Origin: Cyclaneusma minus
Taxonomy: Eukaryota > Ascomycota > Leotiomycetes > Marthamycetales > Marthamycetaceae
Direction: 5' to 3'
NCBI GenBank assembly: GCA_037179335.1
Contig: JAKZHN010000013.1
Coordinates: 806,001 to 870,000, forward strand
Length of the DNA stretch: 64,000 bases
Shown one piece after another: positions 1-9,801 of this stretch. Numbering within the stretch: position 1 is the stretch's first letter; each line of letters opens with the position of its first letter. The position numbers and the translations under genes were made by a program. The notes beneath the pieces were generated by a model. It saw nothing but the letters and a program-made list of their open reading frames with translations, ran no database searches and had not been told where the DNA came from.

Positions 1-844
1 CTGGTCAAGAGCTTTGTGTAGCTCAGCATCGACCTTCGAGGCTGCTGCCGAAATACATGCCATGAACAGGATCGGTTTCGTTCGCCGAACCTCATCGGCG
101 GTATCCTCACTGGAGAAAGACACCAGAGGGCTGTGCAGCAGAACTTCATTGACAAAGAGATCAAAAAGATAGTTGGAATACTCAACCGTGACCAGGCCCG
201 AATCATACACGTCCGCTAAACTGGTAGGATAGGGGTGCTCAGGGTCCTCGCGAGCAGAAGAAAGCAGAATGGCGGAGAGGCGGTCCTCGTTGTCTTCTTC
301 TTCCGAGAATCCATCGTAAAAAGCGGCGCCTGCGACGAAATCCGCACTTGGAGTAGCCCTCGTACCAGGCTGTGATGCATGCAAATAGGCGTCGATACGG
401 CCACTCTCGCTGGAGTCCTGTCCAGGAGTGTTCTGCTCGGAAGCAGAGCCAGCATTCAGATTCTTGCCGCCCAGTTCAGAGGGACCTCCTGCTGGACCAG
501 CTCGGTGCAAGAGCTCCCGCATGTTCTTGACCTCCCTCTCGAGCTGTGCGACTCTCGTATCAGTTCTCGTGCGTGGATTCCGCCGTTTGGAGGCAAGATA
601 GACGCATTCTCGGCCATTCTTTGCGCCTACCGTGTGTCAGTTTCTTCGTCTTCCACTTATGCGGCACGGACGTACATCGCTTGCAAGTCGCCTGGCCTGG
701 GTCGCCGGGGAGACATCTCAGCTTCATGGATCTACAGGCCTCACACGCGCGGTTGGAGTGAGATCCAGCGGCCTTCTGTGCATCCTGTGCGACATTCGCT
801 GGCCCGCTCGGCCGTAGAGGCTCGGGCGTGTGCGGATTCGACAT
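1..844 (-). CDS. Zn(II)2Cys6 transcription factor, partial (3' end beyond window)
   Basis: N-terminal part of a fungal binuclear zinc-cluster regulator. Translation starts at the ATG at 844-842. Exon 1 (844-676) carries ACEACRSMKLRC and CKR; a 49-bp intron (675-627, donor GTACGT, acceptor GGTAG) splits the fifth cysteine codon, and exon 2 (626 to the edge) restores it and supplies CAKNGRECVYLASKRR, completing the six-cysteine cluster at about residues 33-63. A short coiled coil follows (RVAQLEREVKNMRELL), the usual dimerisation element. The rest is open to position 1 and includes a helical stretch around LFDLFVNEVLLHSPLVSF, typical of the start of the fungal regulatory middle region. Without splicing the sixth cysteine is missing, which is why I trust the intron. 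The target pathway is not visible; the closest style I recognise is War1/Leu3-like regulators, but that is weak. Confidence 0.9.
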
Positions 845-2549
845 GGCGATGCGCGTTCCAGCATCCGGTGTCGTTACTCAAGATCGCAGCATTCTGAGGT
901 TTCGAGCAGTGAAGTGGCATTAAGGTAGCTGATTAGCTTAGCCTCAGCCTGGACTCCGCGGACTGAGGTGACCGTTGCAAGTCCGGCGTCGATGGCTCCA
1001 GTCCAGTCGCATCTAAGCAGCCTCCCGCGCGACTGGACTTAAGGAAGGTCCGCGTCATGCCGGCTTGCGGCCTAATCCCTGCCGCCCAAGGGTATGTCCA
1101 GACGCGATTTTCAGTAGAGGTCTTGCGCACATTTCGAGTGGTCTCAAACCTATGTGCGAGATGGCATAATAAATCTCGGGCTGATTCCGAGTCTCCAATT
1201 GGAATTTTAATTTTCCCGACCCACAATCAGTTTGCAAGCGCTGTGCAGATTCCTGCTAGCGCTTTGCAAATTTTGCCAAAAACGTAGACTATTTTCAATA
1301 AAGCGCTGACGCCCAGCCACAAGCCTTCCCCTATTCCGCCTAGTTTCCACTTTCCAGGAAAGTTGAGAGAAATGTGCGCAAGACCTCTAGTGACAACTCG
1401 TAATTCTTCCCAGCCTCGAAATCCAAAAATCCTGCTCGTGCTTTCCTTTTCTGCGCTCTGGCATCAAGGAGTGACGGGCCGAGACCGGATATAAGCGGAT
1501 ATAAGCCTTACTATAACTCCGCTAAGTCCCTTCGGCCTCTGTCCCTGAACTTGCCGAGACCAGCATAGCTTCGGCACCCGGCAGTTAAAGCACTGGCAGA
1601 ATGCTACAGCAGTACTTGACCATATCCCCTTCCGCAGGCTATCGTATACGATAAACTCAAGTAAAAATAACCCAAGCAGGACTTAGTCAATAACTGGAAT
1701 GGTTACAGTTAAGATTTTCACGTTATTTAAGTTGCGTAACCCTTTCTTCTAATGGTACTGCACGACGTCTTTAGCATAGTTCAGGCAACGAACATGAGTT
1801 GGCTGCCACGACCACCGAGGCACCATCTAATACTACCCAACGGTGTAGCATTCCCCGATTGCAAGTTCCCATCTACTTTGACAGTTCCCGCAAGCTTGTA
1901 AGACCAAAGAATACGAGTACCTTATAACCGCAGAAATAAGGTAATGGAGAACAAAGCAGAAGAAAGCTAAACCAAAACCACAGTGACAGAAGAACAGCAA
2001 GGCAACAAAAGCAAGCAACCAACAAGGACCTGAACCGAGTGCCAGCAGCTGAAGCCTGAACCTTCAGCTAGGCAGAACCATCTTCAGATCCCAAGCATCG
2101 GATGATCGCCATTGTTTCACACCCTCACAGCCCAACTACCGGTGAAAGGCTGTCCTGGCACATCTTACTAGACTAACTTAGAGTAAGGAATCAGATGAAA
2201 TGCGACACTAGATCACGCTGCTCTGCCACCTGTCAGTGCCAAGTCTCCGCCTCCGCGCCCTTGGTATCAGGATCCTCAGTCAAGGAACCTTGAAGCTCTA
2301 CAATCCGTCATTTGGACTCGGACCCTGGCGGTGTATGTGATGTCGTCCCCCGGAAAAAATCTTGGAAGAGTCTGGATGCGAAGGACAAGTTAAGGCTGTG
2401 CTCGAGTAGTTTGATAATTGCTGCGAGCTTTCGAGTTGAAGACACCTGTTACCGTTCAGGAAAACCGCATGGATTAAGAAGACCCACAGTAGAGAGTGGC
2501 CTATTCTTTTCAAACCTTCTATAGGTCCCTCCGTCCCCAGAGATCTCTA
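845..2549. other. Intergenic region, 1.7 kb
   Basis: No credible coding region. It lies between the divergent side of the zinc-cluster gene and the 3' end of the coiled-coil gene, so it should hold the regulator's promoter. It contains the MITE-like element at 1115-1389 and an AT-rich stretch with repeated 'gcggatataag' near 1490-1510. Nothing else could be supported. Confidence 0.6.
1115..1389. mobile_element. MITE-like element with 21-bp terminal inverted repeats
   Basis: TAGAGGTCTTGCGCACATTT(C) at 1115-1135 is repeated as an exact reverse complement at 1369-1389. Both ends begin with TA, so a TA target-site duplication with 19-bp inverted repeats (element 1117-1387, 271 bp) fits a Tc1/mariner-type non-autonomous element. 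The interior has no ORF. The perfect identity of the arms suggests fairly recent activity; the family is unknown to me. Confidence 0.7.
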
Positions 2550-3242
2550 TCAGTCCTCATACATTGAGAGTTTGAGTCCCAACGATCGGCCAAGTGACAA
2601 GTTCGTCAGCTCCAGGCGCTCGAAATTCCGTACTTGTTCAGCCAGCTTCGCCTTTTGCCCAGCCTCTCCCTCTCCCTGCTCAGCCTCAACCATTCGTTTC
2701 TCAACCTGAGCCTTCTCACTCGCAAGCGCCTCCTTCATCAGATTGTAGTATCGAATGCCCAAGATCCTTCTCGCTTCATCCGTGATCGAAGCGTCGAATC
2801 GGCGCTTGACCTCCTCGATCTGTGCCAATCTGTCTCGCTTCTCTTTGGCTCGTTCTTCGTTGTCCATGGCCTGCACGGCTTGGAGATGGTTCTCGAGCTG
2901 CTCGATTTCGAAATCGTTGGCGAGTTTCTCGTCTGCTAGGTTCTCGACGGCTGAGTATCTGACGCGTTCTTCGTGAGACAGGGCTTGAGTCCTTCGCTTC
3001 AATGTTGCGATTCTGTTCTTGAGCGACGCGATCTGGGCTTCTCTGGTGGTTTCCATAGCTTCGTGTCCTTGAGGTTCGGTCGTGGATCTGATGGCTGGCT
3101 TGAGCGACTCGGTCTCAGCACCTCTGGTTCGTTTCATGGCTCCCTGTCCTGGAGATTCGGTCGTTGATCTAATGTCTGGTTGATCGAGAGTCGGTTCCTT
3201 TGTACTGTTAGTGGTGATGTTTCGGATCAACAAAGTCCCCAT
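2550..3242 (-). CDS. Coiled-coil protein of unknown function (230 aa)
   Basis: One uninterrupted frame from ATG 3242 to the stop at 2550. From about residue 65 to 215 it is rich in charged residues with heptad-like spacing (IASLKNRIATLKRR, FEIEQLENHLQAVQAM), predicting a long coiled coil. The N-terminal 60 residues contain an internal duplication: RSTTE...MKRTRGAETESLK is echoed by RSTTE...METTREAQIASLK about 28 residues later. No enzymatic motif, signal peptide or membrane segment is visible and I do not recognise a family. An upstream frame (3542-3255) can be joined through a putative intron but lacks an ATG, so the start at 3242 is preferred. Codon use and length favour a real gene, but function is unknown. 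Confidence 0.6.
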   Translation of the reverse strand: MGTLLIRNITTNSTKEPTLDQPDIRSTTESPGQGAMKRTRGAETESLKPAIRSTTEPQGHEAMETTREAQIASLKNRIATLKRRTQALSHEERVRYSAVENLADEKLANDFEIEQLENHLQAVQAMDNEERAKEKRDRLAQIEEVKRRFDASITDEARRILGIRYYNLMKEALASEKAQVEKRMVEAEQGEGEAGQKAKLAEQVRNFERLELTNLSLGRSLGLKLSMYED

Positions 3243-4006
3243 ATTCGTAGATATTTACTTGACATGAGAAGCCAGTTTCCGGTACTGCTTCACCCTCCCA
3301 CCACTTTCCTTATTGATGCTTTTCACGTGGGGACGGGTGTTGAAAGAATGGGGTTTCTTTACCTCAGTAGCCGGAATGGCTGGAATTTGTGATATGATCC
3401 TGGTGAAGCAGCGAGAAGAAGATGGGCTGCGCAGGCAACAGTCTCCCAGAGCCTTTGAGCACAGAGAAGTCGTTGCCAAGTAGAGCTGCTTTTTGGATGC
3501 AGAAAGTGTTTGTGTAGGAGGGAAGGTAGGTAGCACAGGCAAGCCGAGACGGCGCGACTGGGATCAAGCGAGGCGGCGAGATTACGGGCGCAGAATCAGA
3601 GTTGCTGCACGATTGATGAAAGTGAAAGTGAAGCAGCCTGGTGGATGAATCTGGCTAAGTTCCAGGAGTTTGCTGCTGGGAAGTGAACTATGAAGTATAC
3701 GCTGATATTCGGTCCCAAGTTTGGTGCAATATCTGTACAGGGCGGTACAGTCAAAAATCGTCACGGCTTGGGAGAGGAGGAGATGAGAGGTGATGGAATA
3801 CGTAGCGAAGTTCGTAGGGGATAGTCATCTCCAGTTCTTAAGGAGTAGTGCTTCGTAGTCGGTGTCTTGGGTCCTGTGTGAATAAGGGGTGATGAGTCAG
3901 AAGATGAGAGACGGTGTGTCGTTCCTTCTTTTCTGGGAGGTCATATCGTCAAATTTGCCATTGGCAATCGTCAATTCATTTATAAGGAGCTAAGAAAGCA
4001 GCCAAT

Positions 4007-4142
4007 TGTCTCAACCGGTATAGCTTCAGACTTCTAGCGCTAATTTGAGTCACTGTCCGGCGCTCACTGTCTGCCTGAGCTTTTCGTGGCCCTTCAGCGG
4101 AAAATGGCGAGGTTGTGGGTTCAATTCTCTGTCCCTTTTTTT
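4007..4142 (+). repeat. tRNA-like Pol III box pair with poly-T end (SINE-like), copy a
   Basis: An A-box-like TGTCTCAACCGGTATAGC at 4007-4024, a B-box-like GGGTTCAATTC at 4117-4127 and a T8 run at 4135-4142 occur in the order of a tRNA-derived transcription unit. The spacing between boxes (about 95 nt) and the lack of a foldable acceptor stem argue against a functional tRNA. The sequence just after the B box (4133-4197) recurs at 5541-5606, so this belongs to a dispersed repeat. Confidence 0.45.
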
Positions 4143-4753
4143 TGGTACCAGTTTGTTTGCGCATCCTATATGGTTTGAGTGGAACCGACCTTGCTCATTA
4201 GGTCGTCATGTGTGGCTCGATTCGGTAACCCAATCGTGCGAACCTAGTAAATATTCGAATATGCTTGTTAATTGTGGCTAGGGAATATAGTATAGAGGGT
4301 AGATGTATAAACCATCGTCTGTCTTCGTATTGGTGGGAGGCATAACGGTGTCTATTAAATGCGCACTGAGTGCGCCGTGAAAGAATTCGTATATTTCTCT
4401 GGAAAGAATCTTGTCTTGAGAGCACTGCGCTATGCTGTATGTGTGCTGTGCTTGAGCTGTAAGGGTACTGCGCTTCAAAAGGAGCGTAGCTATTTATTGA
4501 TGGCGCCTGGCAAAAACAGCAAAGAAGAAGTACGCCCGAAGAATACGGACTTCAAGTACAGGACTCGTTTGAAGTGGCGGAAGATGGCCGTGACTGAACG
4601 CGACTTCCAAACAACCTCAAGATCTCTTGAGCTCTTGAGGTGTTTGAAGCTCGAGGGATCCCAAAATGTTACATGAGCTGTGGGATCTCAGTTGGCGTCG
4701 TAAGAACTGCGCAACCGCCGAAGTTAACTCTTCTGAAGTTGACGGCCCGGCCT

Positions 4754-4898
4754 TATGGCTCAACGGTACAGAGTGAAAATCTTAGGGCGGTGTTAGAACT
4801 GAATGTTGCTGCATCGTTACGGGTGAATAAAGTGTGGGCTTTTTTTTTAGATCGCGGGGTTCGAGCCCATTTCCCCCCCTTTTTTCATTTTTTTTTTA
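4754..4898 (+). repeat. tRNA-like Pol III box pair with poly-T end (SINE-like), copy b
   Basis: TATGGCTCAACGGTACAGAG (4754-4773) resembles an A box and GGGGTTCGAGCCC (4856-4868) is a near-canonical B box, followed by T6 and T9-10 runs. A T9 run also lies between the boxes (about 4840-4848), which would stop Pol III early, so this is probably a decayed copy. Confidence 0.4.
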
Positions 4899-4950
4899 GG
4901 ATCAACCCAAGAGTTGAAGAGAACAAGTCATTGGTGTACTACTCCGCTCT

Positions 4951-5160
4951 GAAATCTTGAGACTTCGAGTAGAGATGAATAAACATTTGGTGTTCACCAT
5001 CTCGTTCTTGCGATGGGCCACATAATGCAGTCAGCTGGATGCTGTGCCAGCCCTGGAACGCGATAGACGCCTGTTGCAGGGATAGATACAGGAGCCTGGC
5101 ATTGTAGGCAGGTTCAGATATAAAACTTGCACCCTGAACAATTTCCGGTGCCCCCGGGAC
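4951..5160 (+). repeat. Diverged direct repeat, copy 1 (contains a TATA box)
   Basis: About 200 bp with clear similarity to 6580-6790: shared blocks include GAGTAGAGATGAA, CAGTCAGCTGGATG/CCGTCAGCTGGATG, GCGCCAGCC/GTGCCAGCC and a TATAAA box (5114). Many differences are C/T or G/A. In copy 2 the same box lies upstream of the HET start codon, so this copy may be an orphan promoter. Confidence 0.55.
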
Positions 5161-5540
5161 GTCTTGAGCGAATCTTGGGTATGGTCACGATCACTGTAGC
5201 AGCCCAGCCAAGCCCTAGTTCACGACCGGACACCTGGTCTATTATGTTTGTTGGCTGTAGCCATGCAGGACTAAGCCCTGTTCAGCTCTTTGTGTAAGGT
5301 GTGAGAAATGCCTTCAGCAAGCTAGCTTTTCCTGGAGCATACAAGCTCTCCCTGGTCAAACTTCCCTCCAAGATACATATGAACACCCTGACACTTTCAC
5401 TTTCCGATTCGTCCCTACTTTCAATCATCTCAGTATATCGACATACTTTTCAAAGACCTTTGCATCAGCCTCACATTGATGAAAAATACAGGCTTACGTC
5501 AAGTCTTGGTGGTCTTTTGTACAAGTGAAAGCATTTCCCT

Positions 5541-5606
5541 GTCCCTTTTTTTTTGTGCCGGTTTGTTTGCGCATACTATGTGAGTTAGTAGAACCGAACC
5601 TTGCTC
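5541..5606 (+). repeat. Truncated copy of the tail of repeat 'a'
   Basis: CTGTCCC-T(n)-GTGCCGGTTTGTTTGCGCATACTATG...GAACCGAACCTTGCTCC matches 4133-4197 at roughly 80 percent by eye. The box-bearing head is absent, as expected of a truncated interspersed repeat. Confidence 0.5.
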
Positions 5607-5676
5607 CATAATTAAGTAGGGCTCGATTTTTTGGAGGGCATGGTGCCAATCACATAGGGGATACCTTACTTGGTGA

Positions 5677-5930
5677 GGGCGAGTGAGTCCTTTACTGAGT
5701 TTACTCTGTTGACAGAAAGTTTGTTATTGGTGATAAACAACATGTTCAGTAAAGAAGCCAGCATCAGTTGAAACAAATTCCTTTCAGTTAACAATATTCT
5801 CAATTCATTAATTCAAGGGGATGATGGCTTCGAGTCAAGAAAATAGCTTAAGTCGAAAACAATGATTCTAACTGGAAAGAAAAACACTGGTTGAAGGAAA
5901 CAACTTCGATGTAGTGGAAAATGCTGACTT
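5677..5930 (+). repeat. Left arm of inverted repeat bracketing the HET gene
   Basis: GGGCGAGTGAGTCC, TTTACTCTGTTGACAGAAAG, ATGTTCAGTAAAGAAGCCAG and CATCAGTTG follow in order and match the reverse complement of 9636-9540 at roughly 75 percent. Beyond this the arm passes into degenerate 18-20 bp units such as TTCGAGTCAAGAAAATAGC, the minisatellite that also makes up the inner part of the right arm. Confidence 0.6.
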
Positions 5931-6317
5931 TAACATCCATTCTCTCCAAGCTCAACGAGGATATCGAATCCGTGGTTTGCTTTCAGGGTTGCAATTTTGT
6001 GAGCGCTACTGGTGTGGTTATGGCACTGTCCAACAACAGAGTCGTGTGTTTCTGTAGGCTTTGAACTGCTGGGTTAGTCGATGCAGCATGTCAACTCAGG
6101 AGAATGCGTAGCGAGCTTCGGACGTTCTGGGACAGACTGCGAATGTTTGGGCCCCCCTCTTTGCGCTTGGTGACTTTGAGTGCAGATGGGAGCGAGAAGT
6201 GAGGGGGTGGGGGGAATCCGAGAGAACACGAAAGAATTGCATACATGGTGGGGTTGAAAGACAGTTGTACGGTATATTTGGAGGATCTTTGGAGACGTCT
6301 CGGTTCGAGAGAATGGT

Positions 6318-6475
6318 CGCGATCCAAGAAAACAATCTCGATTCAAGAAAACAATCGATCCAAGAAAATCATGTCAACTCAAGAAAGTGGTCCCATTTGA
6401 AATATACTACTTTACATAAGGGGAATGGCTTCAAAGACTAAGAGACAGAATAGCTTCGATCCAAGAGAACAAGTA
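6318..6475 (+). repeat. Minisatellite block, 17-20 bp units
   Basis: Successive units read CGATCCAAGAAAACAAT, CGATTCAAGAAAACAAT, CGATCCAAGAAAATCAT, CAACTCAAGAAAGTGGT and, after a gap, CGATCCAAGAGAACAAG. The same motif in the opposite orientation occurs at 9440-9560. Confidence 0.65.
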
Positions 6476-6579
6476 AGTTCTTACATTATTTCGTCTGAGA
6501 ACGAGGCACTTTTGATACTTGAGGAATGTCTAAGTGCTTAGCTCGATTTTCCACCAGTTTTCGTGCTGGGATCTTATTC

Positions 6580-6790
6580 TTGTGAAGTTTTTGAGTAGAG
6601 ATGAAGGAGCATAGGGTGTTTACCTTCTCTTTCTTGCGATTGGCCAGGAAATGCCGTCAGCTGGATGTTGCGCCAGCCACAATATGCACCTGTCGCAAGG
6701 GTATGTGCTGGAGCCTCGCCGTGCAGGCCATCCGGGTATAAATCTGGCGGCCCGCACATTTCTTTGTGTTTTCGAGGAGAGTCTGGTCTA
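6580..6790 (+). repeat. Diverged direct repeat, copy 2; likely HET promoter region
   Basis: Second copy of the 4951-5160 sequence. It includes TATAAAT at about 6737, some 300 bp upstream of the HET start codon, so it may supply the core promoter of that gene. Confidence 0.45.
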
Positions 6791-7044
6791 CTACCACTAT
6801 TGGATTCTTGACGTTTGGATTCGTTGGGACTTCGACAGATATTTCAATCTTGATATTTTGCGGAGGCTTTCGTGCAACAGACCCACGTCCATCTGGCAGC
6901 AGAAGATTCACGACGCATTTTGTTACTCACTTGTACAGGTAACACACTTCGAGTGTCGACTCCTCTCGGTGGTCAGTCCCCCCAAATCTCGCTGTTTTTG
7001 TCCGATTCTGATTCTCTGGAATAGAGGCTCTTCTCCACCCCAGT

Positions 7045-8913
7045 ATGGCCGACCTACCATCGTATCAGTACGAAGGCCTCGAGTCTAATGGCGATGGGTT
7101 CGGCAAAGGCAGCACCAGCTTCCGTCTCATTACCCTCCATGCTGGTGAACGAGATGACGAGATTTCATGTACACTCTCGCAGCACAAGTTGGACTCAGCG
7201 ACTGAGTATGAGGCAATATCTTACGTATGGGGCGACTCCAAGGACACGGTCGATATAGTCTGCTCTGGACAGCGACTCGTCATCACGAAAAATCTTCACG
7301 CTGCATTGCAGCATTTCCGAGGCGAACATCAGGCGCGTACCGTTTGGGCCGATGCTATCTGCATTGATCAGACAAATTTGGACGAACGAGGAGCTCAAGT
7401 AGCTGTGATGAACAAGATCTACAGCCAGGCTCGCCGCGTCCTGATTTGGCTGGGCGAAGAAACCGAGTCTACTTCTGAAGCCTTGGATGTTTTGCAGCGA
7501 CTTGAGGTGAGCTTACCAGCAATCACCGCGGACACTCGTATTGGCGATAGAGGACCAGAAGACAGCCATGGCCGGCCACAAATGTGGCACAGCTTGCCAG
7601 AAAGGTCCTGGTATCATATCGGAGAGCTGTTTTTGCGGCCGTGGTTCCAAAGAGTATGGGTCATTCAAGAGGTCGCTATGGCTCAAGAAGCACGACTCTA
7701 CAACGGCAAAAAGTCAATAGCGTGGTCGACTTTTGCCGTAGCCACCAGAGGCATCATTTATTACAACCTGGGCTATTTTCTGGGCTTATATACCGTTTCA
7801 TGGGACTCGCGGATTCTTCGCAATATATCCAGGCTAGTACTGGTTTTGGTTCCGGAAGAATCCAGAGCAATGCCGTTCTCCAAGCTGGTTCTTCAAGCAA
7901 GACATTTTCGAAGTACCGATCCAAGGGACAAGCTGTACGCCTTACTCGCATTATCCAACAATCTGGATTCTTGGATAATGCCCCATGGAAAGCCAGACTA
8001 TTCTCTCGCTATAGCAGATCTTTTCATACAATTTACCAGACGCCAACTCCTATCTGGTTCCTTGATTTACTTGTCCGCTACAAACTACAGTGGGGTGTAC
8101 GATGACTATGATCTGGGGAAAATTACGCTTCCTAGCTGGGCTCTTGATTTGTCTCGATCCGCAGACTCCACCCCAAATTTCGAAGCAATGGATTTCTATA
8201 ACGTCAGGGGCACTACTACCGCTTGCTTGAGTTTCCATCCTAACAACGTTCTATTGATCAGAGGGAGAAGAATATCGGCGATCAAGCGACTTGGGCCCAT
8301 GTGGCCCGCTGAAATGGACGGAGATATAGGGTATTCCTATTCCACCACGAAGTATGTCGGTTTGACATCGTCAGCGGCAATGCAGATCCTTGTTGCTTTC
8401 TTCGGAAGTTGCCACAGAGTTGCATTCGGTGATGATTTTGCGCCAAACGAGGGGAAGTTCAATTCCCAAGAATACTTTAGGTTCTGCGAAGCGCTCTGCG
8501 CCGACCTAAACCTCGATAACGAGAACCCTCCGCTCAAATCGGCGGTAGAGAGTCTAAGCAAAGTGTACTTGCTGCTTCTTCGGAATTTAGATCTTCTGCA
8601 CCCCCAAACAGATTCTGGTTCCTATAATGAAGAGCTTAGTAGAACTACTGAGTATATATCACGGTTCCTCAGCGTCTGCTGCGGCTCGAGATATTTCTGC
8701 TCCGATACTTTTGGAAGACTCAGTTGGGCTCCGAGGAAAACAAAAGTGGGTGACGAAATATGTGTCTTTTATGGGGCTAAGATCCCATACGTCTTGCGAC
8801 CCAGAGAAGATGGAAAATATGAGCTCATCGGAGGGTGCTATCTACAAGGTTGCATGCAAGGCGAGGTCATGGTGACAGACGCTTTTCTCGAGGAGGAGTT
8901 TGCCATTGTCTAA
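7045..8913 (+). CDS. HET-domain (heterokaryon incompatibility) protein, 622 aa
   Basis: Single-exon gene starting at ATG 7045. The HET domain spans roughly residues 50-210 with its canonical blocks: YEAISYVWGD, then RTVWADAICIDQTNLDERG, then VMNKIYSQARRVLIWLGEE, and WVIQEVAMA further on. The remaining 400 residues are the variable C-terminal region usual for such proteins and contain no NACHT, WD40 or ankyrin repeats. In this family the HET domain triggers non-self recognition and programmed cell death after fusion of unlike strains; the partner locus is not identifiable here. The frame is fully open, in contrast to several broken accessory genes nearby. It sits between inverted minisatellite-bearing repeats (5677-5930 and 9425-9640), with a TATA-bearing repeat upstream. 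Confidence 0.95.
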   Translation: MADLPSYQYEGLESNGDGFGKGSTSFRLITLHAGERDDEISCTLSQHKLDSATEYEAISYVWGDSKDTVDIVCSGQRLVITKNLHAALQHFRGEHQARTVWADAICIDQTNLDERGAQVAVMNKIYSQARRVLIWLGEETESTSEALDVLQRLEVSLPAITADTRIGDRGPEDSHGRPQMWHSLPERSWYHIGELFLRPWFQRVWVIQEVAMAQEARLYNGKKSIAWSTFAVATRGIIYYNLGYFLGLYTVSWDSRILRNISRLVLVLVPEESRAMPFSKLVLQARHFRSTDPRDKLYALLALSNNLDSWIMPHGKPDYSLAIADLFIQFTRRQLLSGSLIYLSATNYSGVYDDYDLGKITLPSWALDLSRSADSTPNFEAMDFYNVRGTTTACLSFHPNNVLLIRGRRISAIKRLGPMWPAEMDGDIGYSYSTTKYVGLTSSAAMQILVAFFGSCHRVAFGDDFAPNEGKFNSQEYFRFCEALCADLNLDNENPPLKSAVESLSKVYLLLLRNLDLLHPQTDSGSYNEELSRTTEYISRFLSVCCGSRYFCSDTFGRLSWAPRKTKVGDEICVFYGAKIPYVLRPREDGKYELIGGCYLQGCMQGEVMVTDAFLEEEFAIV

Positions 8914-9801
8914 AGGGGTCAGCAGTAGTCGGTACCGTCATCAGGGCCAAATGCACACACCAGGAGTACACATATTTCTCAACTTTCAACTCGAGCAGGC
9001 CGACTGGAAATCATCACTTCTTCGAGAACTGGCGGGGCCTCTTCCTCCTTTCAGTCCTTCACTTCTCTCCCACGCACCCCTTTTCTACACGCTCTTTCCG
9101 CATGTTTGAGAGAACGACAAGACGACTTGTACTAATTTCTCGTTTCCGTCTGCACCTGAATCAGCCAAGCGCAAAAGAGGAGGCCAAATTTCTGCAGCTT
9201 GCTCCTGTGTCTCTGAAGCGCGATTCAAATATCCCTGGGTTTATACATACTGCATCGACGTACTCGACTCGATGCTTCGAGAATAACACACCGCTAGCGA
9301 CCACGAATGGCGAATTTGAGAGAGAAACACGGATTCAGCATTCTCGCTGGGCTTGGGGAGAATGGAGAGGGAAGACAACCTTTTGATACAATCACGGTCG
9401 TTCCCATTAACCGATGCTGTGGAACTGTTATTTTTGAATGAAGCTATTTCATCAAACGATGGTATTTCCTTCGATTAAAGCTATTTTCCTGGATTGAAGT
9501 TATTTTCTCGCATTGAAACTACTGTCCCCGACCGATGCTGTTTTCTCCAACTGATGTTGGTTTCTTCACTGAACATTTTTCTTATCGACAACAAACTTCC
9601 CGTCGACAGAGTAAGCTCATAACGGACTTACTCGCCCCTATGGAGGGCCCCAGATATTTTGAGGCTTAAACTGAAGTGCCGGTTTGAACTGGCAGCTTCC
9701 CTACCCGTTGGATATTCTCAAGTGATTTACTAATCTTCAGATACACCTGGATCACATTATTCACATTCGTCCATCGAAGGATCCAAGCCCGAGCCTCGAA
9801 T
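8914..9801. other. Intergenic, HET 3' flank
   Basis: No supported gene. Contains the right arm of the inverted repeat (9425-9640). The longer frames at 8835-9386 are overlaps without domain content. Confidence 0.5.
9425..9640 (-). repeat. Right arm of inverted repeat bracketing the HET gene (minisatellite)
   Basis: On the minus strand it reads GGGCGAGTAAGTCC, CTTACTCTGTCGACGGGAAG, ATGTTCAGTGAAGAAACC, ACATCAGTTGG, matching the left arm, and then runs into about seven units of roughly 19 bp of the type TTCAATCCAGGAAAATAGC. Units differ at several positions, so the array is old. Confidence 0.65.

Larger units (their letters stand above)
3243..7044. other. Repeat-rich accessory stretch upstream of the HET gene
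   Basis: No protein-coding gene could be supported in 3.8 kb. It holds two Pol III box pairs (4007-4142, 4754-4898), a second copy of the tail of the first (5541-5606), two diverged copies of a 0.2-kb sequence (4951-5160, 6580-6790), one arm of the inverted repeat that brackets the HET gene (5677-5930), and a minisatellite block (6318-6475). Confidence 0.6.

Noticed and set aside
3255..3542. Possible mitochondrial-type 5' exon of the coiled-coil gene
   Set aside because: A putative intron joins it in frame, but the frame begins right after a stop without any ATG, and the acceptor has its only branch-like sequence 2 nt from the AG.
9425..9640. CRISPR-like short repeats
   Set aside because: Units are contiguous, degenerate and without spacers; eukaryotic minisatellite.
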